Counted from the first letter of the stretch, positions 30,970-43,000 are shown. The stretch is DNA of 64,000 nt from Pseudoxanthomonas sp. J31 (GCF_000510725.1 NZ_AZNZ01000007.1:124001-188000), one strand, 5' to 3'. Program-made: numbers and translations. Notes: generated by a model from the letters alone, not told the origin.

Positions 30970-33438
30970 ATGCCGAAACGACTGCTCCCGTCCCGTCCCG
31001 CCACCCTGCCCCTGGCCATGGCCGCGATCCTGGCCGCTCCCGCGGCGCTGGCCGATCCGGCCCCCGCGCCGGCGGCCAAGGACCTCGACGCCGTCGTGGT
31101 GACCGCCACCGGCTTCGAGCAGAAGATCGTCGACGCTCCGGCCAGCATCAGCGTCATCACCCGCGAGGACCTGGCCCGCCGCCCCTACATCACCCTGCTG
31201 GACGCGGTCCGCGACCTGGAAGGCGTGGATATCGGCGAGACCCGCGACAAGACCGGCCAGGGCACGATCTCCATGCGCGGCATGGGCCCGGACTACACCC
31301 TGGTCCTCATCAACGGCCGCCGCCAGAACAACCACGGCGACATCTACCCCAACAACTTTGGCGGCAACCAGTTCAACCACATCCCGCCGCTGGACGCGAT
31401 CGAGCGGATCGAGGTGATCCGCGGCCCGATGTCGACCCTCTACGGCGCCGACGCCATGGGCGGGGTGATCAACATCATCACCCGCAAGGGCCTGGACACC
31501 TGGGCTGGCTCGCTGACCCTGGGCCGCACCTTCGAGACCGACCACGCCTACGGCGACGACTCCACCGCCGACTTCCACCTCACCGGCCCGCTGCTGCCCG
31601 GCAAACTGGACCTGTCCGTGCGCGGGAGCTGGTACAGGCGCGACGCCTCCAACCCGGTTTACGGCGACGTGACCGATCCGTCCGGCGAGCGCCACAGCCG
31701 CGCCCTCGGCTTCGGCGGCGGCGGCAAGACGGTGGACAACACCAACAAGGCCGGCGGCATCAGCCTGGCCTGGGCCCCGACCGACAGCCAGGGCCTCACC
31801 CTGGACGTGGACACCTCGCGCCAGGAATACGACAACGCCATCCGCACCAACGACGAGGGCGTGGAGGAATACCCTGTCGGCACCGTGGACAACCACGGGG
31901 CGATGCTGCGCATCGGCAACAACGGCCGCATCGAACCGCGCGCCGGATACGCCCCGACCCAGGAATTCACCCGCGACAGCTGGGCCCTGACCCACGAGGG
32001 CAGCTGGTCCTTCGGCAACAGCCTGGTCTCGCTGGCCTACGTGGAGACCGACAACAGGGGCCGCACCCTGCCCTTCACCGTGGCCGAGCGCCGGCAGCTG
32101 CAGCAGCTGTGGAACGCCGCCTGCACCAACCTGGGCGGCAGCGTCGGCGCCGGCGGCTACTGCGCCCCGGGTGCGGCGATCGGCTTCCGCAACGCCAATG
32201 CCTGGAACAACCAGTCCGAAGCGCAGAAGCTGGCGATCATGCAGGCCAACCTTTCGCCGGAGCAGTACCGGCAGCTGCTGGCCTACCTGCCGCGCCCGCC
32301 GCGCACCCTGGAAAGCAGCCAGTACACCCTCGACGCCAGGCTCGACATCCCGTTCCAGGCCGCTGGCGAACACGTGGCCGTGGTCGGCACCCAGGTCGTG
32401 CGCGGCGAGCTGACCGACGGCGTTTTCGGCATGGAGGCCGGACGCCCGGGCGGCAGGCAGGAACACAACATGCACTCACTGTTCGCCGAGGACACCTGGA
32501 AGCCGGTCGAGCGGCTTTCGCTGACCGGTGGCATCCGCTACGACGACCACGAGGTGTTCGGCAGCCACGTCAGCCCGCGCCTGTACGCGGTGTACACGGT
32601 GAGCCCGGCCTGGACGCTGAAGGGCGGGGCCAGCACCGGCTTCAAGACGCCCAAGACCACCCAGCTGTACGACGGCGTGGTCGGCTTCGGCGGCCAGGGC
32701 ACCTCGCCGATGTTCGGCAACCCGGCGCTGCAGCCGGAAACCAGCACCAGCTACGAGCTGGCCGCCTACTGGCAGCACCCGGACGGCCACGACTTCAACG
32801 CCACCGTCTTCCGCAACACCTTCGACGACAAGATCTCCTCGCAGCCCTGCGGCAACGGCCTGGCCCTGGCCTGCTCGGACACCGGCGAATACGCCGGCCT
32901 GGGCTACGCCAACAGCACCCGCACGGTGAACATCGACAAGGTGGTGATCCAGGGCGCCGAGCTGGCCGGCCGCTGGCAGGTCGGCGAGGCCTTCGCCCTG
33001 CGCGGCAACTACACCTGGACCGACAGCGAACAGCGCAGCGGCGCCCAGGCCGGGCTGCCGCTGGGCGAGAGCGCCAGGCACATGGCCAACGCCACCTTCG
33101 ACTGGCAGGTCAGCGATGCGCTCAGCCTGTTCCTGGCGGCCGAATCGCGCGGCAAGCGCTACCGCGGCCTCCACGCCATCACCCAGGAGCCGCTGTACTA
33201 CCGCGACTACACCGTGCTGCACCTGGGCGGCGCATGGCGGATCAGCGAGGCGGTGACGCTCAATGCCCGCATCAACAACCTGCTGGACCGCGACTTCACC
33301 ACCTACGCCACCGAGTTCCGCGACCTCGATGGCGACGGCGTGTACGAGGACGGCACCAACGAGGTGCTGTACCTGGACGACTACAACAACAAGGACAAGG
33401 CCCGCAGCGTCTGGATGAGCCTCAACGTGCAGTTCTGA
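30970..33438 (+). CDS. TonB-dependent siderophore receptor, FepA/CirA-like
   Basis: This 822-residue outer-membrane receptor has a signal peptide (about 1-28, ending PAALADP), a TonB-box-like stretch (DAVVVTATG), a plug (EDLARRPYITLLDAVRDLEG, MRGMGPDYTLVLINGRRQ, EVIRGPMSTLYGADAMGG) and a barrel ending SLNVQF. The plug sequence groups it with FepA/CirA/PfeA-type catecholate receptors rather than with Fiu. Two cysteine pairs lie in surface-loop regions (AACTNLGG...GGYCAPG; QPCGNG...ACSDTG). A D-x-D-x-DG element (D785-D789, DLDGDGVYEDG) near the C-terminus resembles a calcium-binding loop. ATG 30970 has no good Shine-Dalgarno. Fur control is inferred from the site upstream. Confidence 0.92.
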   Translation: MPKRLLPSRPATLPLAMAAILAAPAALADPAPAPAAKDLDAVVVTATGFEQKIVDAPASISVITREDLARRPYITLLDAVRDLEGVDIGETRDKTGQGTISMRGMGPDYTLVLINGRRQNNHGDIYPNNFGGNQFNHIPPLDAIERIEVIRGPMSTLYGADAMGGVINIITRKGLDTWAGSLTLGRTFETDHAYGDDSTADFHLTGPLLPGKLDLSVRGSWYRRDASNPVYGDVTDPSGERHSRALGFGGGGKTVDNTNKAGGISLAWAPTDSQGLTLDVDTSRQEYDNAIRTNDEGVEEYPVGTVDNHGAMLRIGNNGRIEPRAGYAPTQEFTRDSWALTHEGSWSFGNSLVSLAYVETDNRGRTLPFTVAERRQLQQLWNAACTNLGGSVGAGGYCAPGAAIGFRNANAWNNQSEAQKLAIMQANLSPEQYRQLLAYLPRPPRTLESSQYTLDARLDIPFQAAGEHVAVVGTQVVRGELTDGVFGMEAGRPGGRQEHNMHSLFAEDTWKPVERLSLTGGIRYDDHEVFGSHVSPRLYAVYTVSPAWTLKGGASTGFKTPKTTQLYDGVVGFGGQGTSPMFGNPALQPETSTSYELAAYWQHPDGHDFNATVFRNTFDDKISSQPCGNGLALACSDTGEYAGLGYANSTRTVNIDKVVIQGAELAGRWQVGEAFALRGNYTWTDSEQRSGAQAGLPLGESARHMANATFDWQVSDALSLFLAAESRGKRYRGLHAITQEPLYYRDYTVLHLGGAWRISEAVTLNARINNLLDRDFTTYATEFRDLDGDGVYEDGTNEVLYLDDYNNKDKARSVWMSLNVQF

Positions 33439-33483
33439 GCGGGCGGGGCCTGGGTCAACCATCCGGCCCCGCGAGCGTTAACC

Positions 33484-33511
33484 GATGAGAATCGTTCTCG
33501 ACCGCTATACT
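33484..33511 (+). promoter_or_regulatory. Fur box and -10 of the PepSY/DUF2271/ApbE gene set
   Basis: GATGAGAATCGTTCTCGAC (33,484-33,502) contains the symmetric GAGAA-TCG-TTCTC core of a Fur site and is followed by TATACT (33,506-33,511), a strong -10 box. No clear -35 is present. It lies 46 bases after the receptor stop and 29 bases before the first gene of the next operon. Confidence 0.8.
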
Positions 33512-33539
33512 CCCCTGCCTTCCCCGACCCCCTGCAGAC

Positions 33540-34187
33540 GTGCCCGCAACTCCGACCCGCAACGACCCCGTGACCGCCCAGCGCAGGCGCGGCTTCTGGT
33601 TGCGCACGCTGCACCAGTGGCACTGGATCAGCTCGGCGGTGTGCCTGGTGGGCATGCTGCTGTTCACCGCCACCGGCATCACCCTCAACCACGCCGCGCG
33701 CATCGAGGCCGCGCCGCAGGTCGACAACCGCAGCGCACGCCTGCCGGAACCGCTGCTGCAGGCGCTGGCAGACGCGCCGGAAGAAGGCAACGCGCCGCTG
33801 CCTCCGGCGGTGGCCGCGTGGCTGGCCGAGGAACTGTCGGTCGGCGCGGGGCGGCGGCCGGCGGAGTGGTCGCAGGACGAGGCCTACCTGTCCATGCCCT
33901 CGCCCGGTGCCGATGCCTGGCTGAGCATCGACCGCACCACCGGCGAGGTCGAGTTCGAGCGCACCGAGCGCGGCCTGGTCTCGTTCCTCAACGACCTGCA
34001 CAAGGGCCGCAACGCCGGGCCGGCCTGGGGCTGGTTCATCGACGTGTTCGCCATCGCCTGCCTGGTGTTCTGCGTCACCGGCCTGTTCCTGCTGCACCTG
34101 CATGCGCGGCAGCGGCGCATGACCTGGCCGCTGGTCGGCCTGGGCCTGGTGGTGCCGCTGCTGCTGATCCTGATCTTCATCCATTGA
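33540..34187 (+). CDS. PepSY-associated inner-membrane protein
   Basis: This 215-residue protein has a cytosolic basic N-terminus, helix 1 at about 29-50 ([21 protein letters not shown]), a periplasmic PepSY-like region of about 110 residues, then two helices (about 165-185 and 198-214) ending IFIH. Histidines in LHQWHW, TLNH and LHLHAR near the membrane faces could bind heme, as in larger PepSY_TM ferric reductases, which I infer from the pattern only. GTG 33540 is the start used; GTG 33570 is an alternative. It heads a five-gene set, is followed by DUF2271 after 13 bases, and sits under a Fur box, so a role in iron reduction is likely. Confidence 0.8.
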   Translation: MPATPTRNDPVTAQRRRGFWLRTLHQWHWISSAVCLVGMLLFTATGITLNHAARIEAAPQVDNRSARLPEPLLQALADAPEEGNAPLPPAVAAWLAEELSVGAGRRPAEWSQDEAYLSMPSPGADAWLSIDRTTGEVEFERTERGLVSFLNDLHKGRNAGPAWGWFIDVFAIACLVFCVTGLFLLHLHARQRRMTWPLVGLGLVVPLLLILIFIH

Positions 34188-34200
34188 CGAGGTACGACCG

Positions 34201-34713
34201 ATGCGCGCCAAGCTGCTGTTCGCGGTGACCGGGCTGCTGACCCTGCCGGCCTACGCCGCGGAGCTGGAAGTCTCGGTGGAGATTCCCAAGCTCAACGTGG
34301 CCGAGTACCACCGCCCCTACGTGGCGGTGTGGATCGAGGGCGCCGACGGCAAGGCCGCGGCCGATCTGGCCGTGTGGTACCAGCTGAAGGACACCGCCGA
34401 GGGCCACGGCACCAAGTGGCTGCCGGACCTGCGCCAGTGGTGGCGCAAGTCGGGGCGCAACCTCGACCTGCCGGTGGACGGCGTCACCGGCCCGACCCGC
34501 CCGGTCGGCAGGCACACGATCAGGGTCGACGCCAACGCGCCGCAGCTGAAGAAGCTGTCCGCCGGCGAATACACCCTGGTGGTGGAGGCGGTGCGCGAAG
34601 TCGGCGGCCGCGAGCTGCTGAAGATCCCCTTTACCTGGCCGGCCCGCGGCGCCCAGTCCGGCAAGGCCCAGGGCAGCAGCGAGCTCGGCGCGGTCAGCCT
34701 GGCGATCAAGTGA
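34201..34713 (+). CDS. DUF2271 periplasmic protein with flavinylation-like motif
   Basis: This 170-residue protein has a Sec signal peptide (1-19, ending AYA) and a beta-rich DUF2271 domain (LEVSVEIPKLNVAEYHRPYV in parts, AVWYQLKD). Residues 93-99 read DGVTGPT, followed by RPVGRH. This closely resembles the D-x-x-[S/T]-G-A-T sequence on whose last threonine ApbE enzymes place FMN, with proline where alanine or glycine is usual; T99 would be the acceptor. An apbE gene lies two genes downstream, which strengthens the reading. GAGG lies eight bases before ATG 34201. I infer a periplasmic flavoprotein electron carrier; flavinylation is not proven by sequence. Confidence 0.82.
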   Translation: MRAKLLFAVTGLLTLPAYAAELEVSVEIPKLNVAEYHRPYVAVWIEGADGKAAADLAVWYQLKDTAEGHGTKWLPDLRQWWRKSGRNLDLPVDGVTGPTRPVGRHTIRVDANAPQLKKLSAGEYTLVVEAVREVGGRELLKIPFTWPARGAQSGKAQGSSELGAVSLAIK

Positions 34714-34730
34714 ATCCAAGGAGCCCAACG

Positions 34731-35594
34731 ATGAAGAAACATGCGTTCGTCCTCGCCCTGGCGCTGGCGTTGCCCTTCTCCGCCGCCGCGCACAAGCAGT
34801 GGCTCGTGCCCTCGCAGGCCACGGTCGCCGGCCAGGACGTGTGGGTGACCTTCGACGCCGCCGTCTCCAACCAGCTGTTCTTCCCCGACCACGTGCCGAT
34901 GCGCCTGGACAACGTGGTCGCCACCGCCCCGGACGGCAGCCAGGTGCCGCTGCAGAACGCCAGCACCGGCAAGTACCGCAGCACCTTCGACCTGCACCTG
35001 CAGCAGGAAGGCACGTACCGCATCGCCAACGTCAACCGCGGCGTGTCGGCCAGCTGGGATACCGCCGAGAGCCTGGCGGCCAAGGCGAAGGCCAGGGCCG
35101 AGGGCAAGCCGGTGACCGGCCCGGGCGCGCCGCGCGGCGGCTTCCTGCGCAACGCCAGGCCCGAGGAGCTGGCGGCGAAGATCCCGGCCGACGCGCAGAA
35201 CGTGCAGGTCACCGAGACCCTCGGCCGGGTGGAGACCTTCGTCACCAACGGCCGCACCACCGACATCAGGCCGCTGGGCGAGGGCCTGGAGCTGGTGCCG
35301 GTGACCCATCCGAACGACCTGTTCGCCGGCGAGGAGGCGAAGTTCGTCCTGCACGTCGACGGCAAGCCGGCCGCCGGCCTGGAGGTCGAGGTGGTGCGCG
35401 GCGACACCCGCTACCGCAACGCCCAGGAAGAGATCCGCGCGACCAGCGGCCAGGACGGCAGCATCGCCATCACCTTCCCGCAGCCGGGCCGCTACTGGCT
35501 GGAAGCGTCGACCGAGGACGGCAACACCCGCGTGCCGAAGGCCAGCAAGCGCCGCCTGGTGTACGTGGCGACCCTGGAAGTCCTGCCGCAGTAA
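34731..35594 (+). CDS. DUF4198 periplasmic protein
   Basis: This 287-residue exported protein has a signal peptide (1-20, ending SAAAH) and the DUF4198 fold, a beta-sandwich family that includes NikM-like metal-uptake components. HKQWLVPSQATVAGQDVWVTFDA is characteristic; the mature protein starts at or near a histidine that could ligate metal. It ends with a second Ig-like domain (KFVLHVDGKPAAGLEVEVV). AAGGAG precedes ATG 34731. It lies between DUF2271 and ApbE in the Fur-boxed set, so iron handling in the periplasm is the best guess. Confidence 0.85.
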   Translation: MKKHAFVLALALALPFSAAAHKQWLVPSQATVAGQDVWVTFDAAVSNQLFFPDHVPMRLDNVVATAPDGSQVPLQNASTGKYRSTFDLHLQQEGTYRIANVNRGVSASWDTAESLAAKAKARAEGKPVTGPGAPRGGFLRNARPEELAAKIPADAQNVQVTETLGRVETFVTNGRTTDIRPLGEGLELVPVTHPNDLFAGEEAKFVLHVDGKPAAGLEVEVVRGDTRYRNAQEEIRATSGQDGSIAITFPQPGRYWLEASTEDGNTRVPKASKRRLVYVATLEVLPQ

Positions 35595-35604
35595 GCGCCG
35601 GTCC

Positions 35605-36588
35605 ATGGGCACCACGCAGCCGGCTGCCGCCGCGGGCCTGGCCAGCCTCGGCGGGCAGACCATGGGCACGTCCTGGAGCGCGCGCGTGGCCGTGCGCGCC
35701 TCCACCGACCTGCACGCCCTGCACGCCATCGTGCAGGGCGCGCTGGACGAGGTGGTGGCGCAGATGAGCACCTGGGAAGCGGATTCGGACATCAGCCGCT
35801 ACCGCCGCGCCGCGGCCGGCAGCTGGCAGGCGCTGCCGGAAGCCTTCGCCCGGGTGCTGGAGGCGGCCCTGGACGTGGCCCGGGCCAGCGGCGGCGCGTT
35901 CGATCCCACCGTCGCCCCGCTGGTGGAACTGTGGGGCTTCGGCGCCGGCGGGCGGCCGCCGCGGGTGCCACCGCCGCAGCTGCTGGCCGAAACCCGTGCG
36001 CGCACCGGCTGGCAGCGGCTGCAACGCCGCGCCGGCGGCCGCGAGCTGCTGCAGCCTGGCGGCCTGGCCCTGGACTTCTCCGCCATCGCCAAGGGCTTCG
36101 GTGCCGACCTGGCGGCCGAGCGCCTGCGTGCCGGCGGCGTGGCCGCGGCCCTGGTGGAAGTCGGCGGCGAGATCCGCGCCTACGGCCGCAAGCCCGACGG
36201 CAACGCCTGGCAGGTGCTGGTGGAAGCCGAACCCGACCTGGAGACCCCGGTGGCGCAGCTGCCGCCGCGGGTGCTGGCGCTGGAGGACGCGGCAGTGGCC
36301 ACCTCCGGCGATCGCTGGCACCACTTCGAGCACGCCGGCCAGCGCTATTCCCACACCTTCGACCCGCGCAGCGGCGCGCCGGTGCACCAGGCCGCGGCCG
36401 CGGTCACCGTGGTGGCCGCCGACGCCATGTACGCCGATGCCTGGGCCACCGCGCTGACCGTGATGGGCGCCGAGGCCGGACTGCACTTCGCCGGGGAGCA
36501 TGGCCTGGCCGCGCGCTTCGTCAGCCGCACCCCCACCGGCCCGGTGGAAACGATGACCCCGGCATTCCGCCGCCACCTGGCCGCATGA
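35605..36588 (+). CDS. apbE: FAD:protein FMN transferase, ApbE family
   Basis: This 327-residue protein has the ApbE layout: GGQTMGTSWSARV at the N-terminus, DFSAIAKGFGADLAAERL, LVEVGGEIRAYGRKPDG, ATSGDRWHHF and SHTFDPRSGAPV, the sites for FAD and magnesium. ApbE enzymes transfer FMN from FAD onto a threonine of target proteins. Most are periplasmic lipoproteins, but here the protein starts at MGTTQPAAAAG with no signal peptide, and the previous stop is only 11 bases upstream, so export is not evident. The likely target is the DUF2271 protein encoded two genes earlier. Its stop overlaps the start of the flavoreductase gene (ATGA). Confidence 0.93.
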   Translation: MGTTQPAAAAGLASLGGQTMGTSWSARVAVRASTDLHALHAIVQGALDEVVAQMSTWEADSDISRYRRAAAGSWQALPEAFARVLEAALDVARASGGAFDPTVAPLVELWGFGAGGRPPRVPPPQLLAETRARTGWQRLQRRAGGRELLQPGGLALDFSAIAKGFGADLAAERLRAGGVAAALVEVGGEIRAYGRKPDGNAWQVLVEAEPDLETPVAQLPPRVLALEDAAVATSGDRWHHFEHAGQRYSHTFDPRSGAPVHQAAAAVTVVAADAMYADAWATALTVMGAEAGLHFAGEHGLAARFVSRTPTGPVETMTPAFRRHLAA

Positions 36589-38204
36589 ATCCCGCCTCCG
36601 GCTCCAGCCGCACCGCGCTGTTCGGCCAGCTGGCGCTGCTGGCCCTGTTGCTGCTCGGCGCGTGCCTGCTGCTGCCGCTGCATGGCGACGACTGGTGGCC
36701 GGCCGCGCCGTCCGCGCACCGCCGCTGGCTGGCGGCCGCCATCGCCGCCGCCTGGCTGCTGGCCACCGCGCTTTGCCTGCGCAACGGCAGGTCCGCGGCG
36801 CCGGCGAGCGCGGCCTCCACCGGCGGCGATGCGGTGCTGGTGGCCTGGGCCAGCCAGACGGGTTTTGCCTCCGCGCTGGCCGAGCGCAGCGCCGCGATGC
36901 TGCGCGCGGGCGGTCGCGAAGTGGTGGTGCTGCCCCTGGACCAGGTCGACGCCACGCGACTGGCCGCGACCCGCCGTGCCCTGTTCGTGGCCAGCACCAC
37001 CGGCGAGGGCGATCCGCCCGACCATGCCCTGGGTTTCCTGCGGCGGATGGACGACCGCGACCTGGCCCACCTGGAATACGCGCTGCTGGCCCTGGGCGAC
37101 CGCAACTACGCCGCGTTCTGCGGCTTCGGCCGCCAGCTGGACGCGTGGCTGCGCGACCGCGGCGCGCGCCCGCTGTTCGACCGGGTGGAGGTGGACAACG
37201 CCGACGAGGCCGCGCTGCGCCGCTGGCAGTACGAGGTGGCGCGCATCGGCGGCGATGCCGCGGCCGCGGACTGGAGCGCACCGGCCTACCACCCGTGGCG
37301 CCTGGCCGCGCGCCAGCTGCTCAACCCCGGCAGCCAGGGCGGCCCGGTGCATGCGCTGTCGCTGCAGCCGGCCTCCGGCGCGCTGCCGGCCTGGCAGCCC
37401 GGCGACATCGCCGAGATCGGCCCCGGCCATCCGCCACAGCAGGTTGCCGCGTGGCTGGCGGCCACGGGCCTGGATGGCACCGCGCAGGTGGACGCCGGCG
37501 ATGGTCCGCAGCCGCTTGCCGGCCTGCTTGCGCGCAGCGTGCTGCCCGATCCGGACGGCGTGCGCGGGCTGGCCCCGCAGGCCCTGGCCGCGCGCCTGCA
37601 GCGCCTCCCGCACCGCGAATACTCGATCGCCTCGATCCCGGCCGAGGGCCGGCTGCAGCTGCTGGTGCGCGAGATGTACCGCCAGGACGGGACGCCCGGC
37701 CTGGGCAGCGGCTGGCTGTGCCGCCACGTCCCCGTGGGCGGGACCGTGGACCTGCGCTTGCGCAGCAACCCCGGCTTCCACCCGCCGGCCGCGGACCGCC
37801 CGCTGGTGCTGGTCGGCAATGGCACCGGCATCGCCGGCCTGCGTGCGCACCTGGCCGCGCGCATCGCCGCCGGCGCGCGCCGCAACTGGCTGCTGTTCGG
37901 CGAACGCAACGCGGCCTGCGACCTGTTCTTCGGCGACGAGCTGCGCCGCTGGCAGGAGGCGGGCTGGCTGGAACGGATGGACCTGGCCTTCTCCCGCGAG
38001 GGCGACCGCGCCTATGTGCAGGACCGCCTGCGCGCCGCAGCCGCCGAACTGGCCGCCTGGGTGGACGCGGGCGCGACCATCCTGGTCTGCGGCAGTGCCG
38101 GCACCATGGCCCCCGCCGTGGACACGGCCCTGGCCACGATCCTGGGCGCGGAACGGCGCGACGCCCTGCGCGAGCAGGGACGCTACCGCCGCGACGTCTA
38201 CTGA
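36585..38204 (+). CDS. membrane-anchored FMN/FAD reductase (sulfite-reductase flavoprotein-like)
   Basis: This 539-residue diflavin reductase is anchored by two N-terminal helices (about 12-33 and 46-64). A flavodoxin domain follows (about 80-215: VAWASQTGFA, STTGEGDPPDHAL, ALGDRNYAAFCGFG), then a CysJ/P450-reductase-like FAD and NADPH module (REYSIAS for FAD, VGNGTGIAG for NADP, CGSAGTMAP near the end). It would carry electrons from cytosolic NADPH to a membrane partner. The partner is probably the PepSY protein of the same operon, passing electrons to periplasmic flavoprotein and iron. The gene ends convergent with and just overlapping hutD. Confidence 0.9.
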   Translation: MNPASGSSRTALFGQLALLALLLLGACLLLPLHGDDWWPAAPSAHRRWLAAAIAAAWLLATALCLRNGRSAAPASAASTGGDAVLVAWASQTGFASALAERSAAMLRAGGREVVVLPLDQVDATRLAATRRALFVASTTGEGDPPDHALGFLRRMDDRDLAHLEYALLALGDRNYAAFCGFGRQLDAWLRDRGARPLFDRVEVDNADEAALRRWQYEVARIGGDAAAADWSAPAYHPWRLAARQLLNPGSQGGPVHALSLQPASGALPAWQPGDIAEIGPGHPPQQVAAWLAATGLDGTAQVDAGDGPQPLAGLLARSVLPDPDGVRGLAPQALAARLQRLPHREYSIASIPAEGRLQLLVREMYRQDGTPGLGSGWLCRHVPVGGTVDLRLRSNPGFHPPAADRPLVLVGNGTGIAGLRAHLAARIAAGARRNWLLFGERNAACDLFFGDELRRWQEAGWLERMDLAFSREGDRAYVQDRLRAAAAELAAWVDAGATILVCGSAGTMAPAVDTALATILGAERRDALREQGRYRRDVY

Positions 38205-38809
38205 GCCGCCGCCGCGGCCCCGGCCCGGCGCACGCGCAGCAGCAAGGCCTCGCCAGCCCCGTCCAGCAGGAAGCGCTGCCGCGCGGGCGCGGCCAGCCAG
38301 GCGCTGTCGCCGGTTTCCAGGTCGAACTCCACGCCGTCCGCGCCCACCCGCGCCCGCCCGCCCAGCAGGTACACGGCCCAGGCGGTGGCGGCATCGCAGA
38401 AGCAGAACATGCCGCCCACCAGCGGCCGGTGCAGCAGGTCCACCTCCAGCACGTCCGGGCGCCACATCGCGTTGAAGGCGCGCACGGGTGGGCCATCCAG
38501 CGGGATCCCGGTGACGGCCCGGTCGCCGGCAAAGCGCAACCGCTGGTGCGGCGGCAGCAGGGTCGCCTGCCCGCCATCGGCGAATTCCAGGCGCAGCCCG
38601 TCGCCGGACAGCAGCACCTGCTCGCGCTCCACGCCCGGCAGGGACGAATACGCCGCTGCCTCCTCGATATCGGCAATCGACAGGCTCAGGTCCCAGTTGC
38701 CCTCCGCCGGCAGGCGCAGGATGCGGCGGGTCCAGCCGGCGCCGTTGTGCCAGCGCTCGCGGACGTACTCGTGGGCCGGCAGGTGCCTGGCGGGACCGAA
38801 ATCGGGCAT
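38198..38809 (-). CDS. hutD: HutD/Ves family protein
   Basis: This 203-residue cupin-like protein has the HutD start (HEYVRERWHNGAGWTRRIL, then WDLSLSIADIEEAAAYSSLPG) and GVEREQVLLSGDGLRLEF. HutD proteins accompany histidine utilisation genes or stand alone; a regulatory or ligand-sensing role is suspected but unproven. No hut genes are near. ATG 38809 gives the family N-terminus. The stop overlaps that of the flavoreductase gene by seven bases (tail to tail), with no visible terminator between them. Confidence 0.88.
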   Translation of the reverse strand: MPDFGPARHLPAHEYVRERWHNGAGWTRRILRLPAEGNWDLSLSIADIEEAAAYSSLPGVEREQVLLSGDGLRLEFADGGQATLLPPHQRLRFAGDRAVTGIPLDGPPVRAFNAMWRPDVLEVDLLHRPLVGGMFCFCDAATAWAVYLLGGRARVGADGVEFDLETGDSAWLAAPARQRFLLDGAGEALLLRVRRAGAAAAAQ

Positions 38810-39034
38810 GCGCCGATTGTGCCGCAGCACCGGCTGCGCATGGCAGCGGATCGCAGCCCGGCGGTGCTTCCCCACCGGACAAGGCAAGCGAAAAGATGCC
38901 GCCCGGCCGCACCTCCCTGTGCGGCGCGGACGGCCAACTGCACTGACGCCTTGCCTGGCGTGCAGTTTCCGGACGGCGCCTCCCTGCGACGCCCGGACAT
39001 CGGACACCTGCGCCGCGCCACGGCGCAGGCGTGC

Positions 39035-39415
39035 TCAGCGTCGCGCCACCGCCGGGTTCGCCGGCGCCTGCTCCGGTGCCTTGCCTGCAGCCGGGGCCGC
39101 GGCGGGCCTGGCCGGAGCGGTGGCCGCCTTCGCCGGCGCGCCGACGGTGATCAGGTCGCGGTTGCGCTCGATCGTCTTCAGGCCAATGCCCTTGACCAGG
39201 GCCAGCTCGTCCACGCTCTTGAACGGACCATTGGCCTTGCGATGGGCGACGATGGCCTCGGCCTTGGACGGGCCGATGCCGACCAGCACGGCCTCCAGCT
39301 GCGCGGCCGAGGCGGTGTTGATGTCGACCTTGTCGGCGGCCGAGGCGGTGAACACCGCGGCCACCATCAGCAGCAGCGTCAGCAGCAGCGGACGCGGATG
39401 GGAAAGGAACTTCAT
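39035..39415 (-). CDS. ComEA-like helix-hairpin-helix protein, exported
   Basis: This 126-residue protein has a signal peptide (1-26, ending FTASA) and a tandem helix-hairpin-helix domain (DKVDINTASAAQLEAVLVGIG and FKSVDELALVKGIGLKTIERN, about 28-88), as in ComEA, the periplasmic DNA receptor for natural transformation. The C-terminal 35 residues are an alanine/proline-rich tail ([20 protein letters not shown]). GGGAG precedes ATG 39415. It stands alone, and no other competence gene is in the window. DNA binding is well founded for the fold; a competence role is likely but not shown. Confidence 0.9.
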   Translation of the reverse strand: MKFLSHPRPLLLTLLLMVAAVFTASAADKVDINTASAAQLEAVLVGIGPSKAEAIVAHRKANGPFKSVDELALVKGIGLKTIERNRDLITVGAPAKAATAPARPAAAPAAGKAPEQAPANPAVARR

Positions 39416-39590
39416 GGCGACACTCCCTTGTAGCGGTTGGATGGCACCCGGGGGCTGGCGTCCTGCCGGCCGGTTCCCGGTAGCCGCAGTCTGGACCGGG
39501 CCGTGGGCGGCCGCCATCGCCGCGCAGCGCATTGCGTTGACCGGGAATGCTGCATTCATCTGTAGGAAATCCCCGCCCCACGCCGGGGCG

Positions 39591-39596
39591 TAGAAT
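39591..39596 (+). promoter_or_regulatory. candidate -10 box of the M20 peptidase gene
   Basis: TAGAAT lies 29 bases before the start codon, just after a small CCCCG/CGGGG stem. No convincing -35 is at the right distance; TTGACC at 39,537-39,542 is too far. Confidence 0.35.
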
Positions 39597-39625
39597 GGCG
39601 CCATCCAATTTTTCCCGGAGTTTCC

Positions 39626-42953
<3,328 letters not shown>

Positions 42954-43000
42954 GCGCGGCCGCAGGACCCCGGACACCCGGATACGGGGACGGCGCCGGC

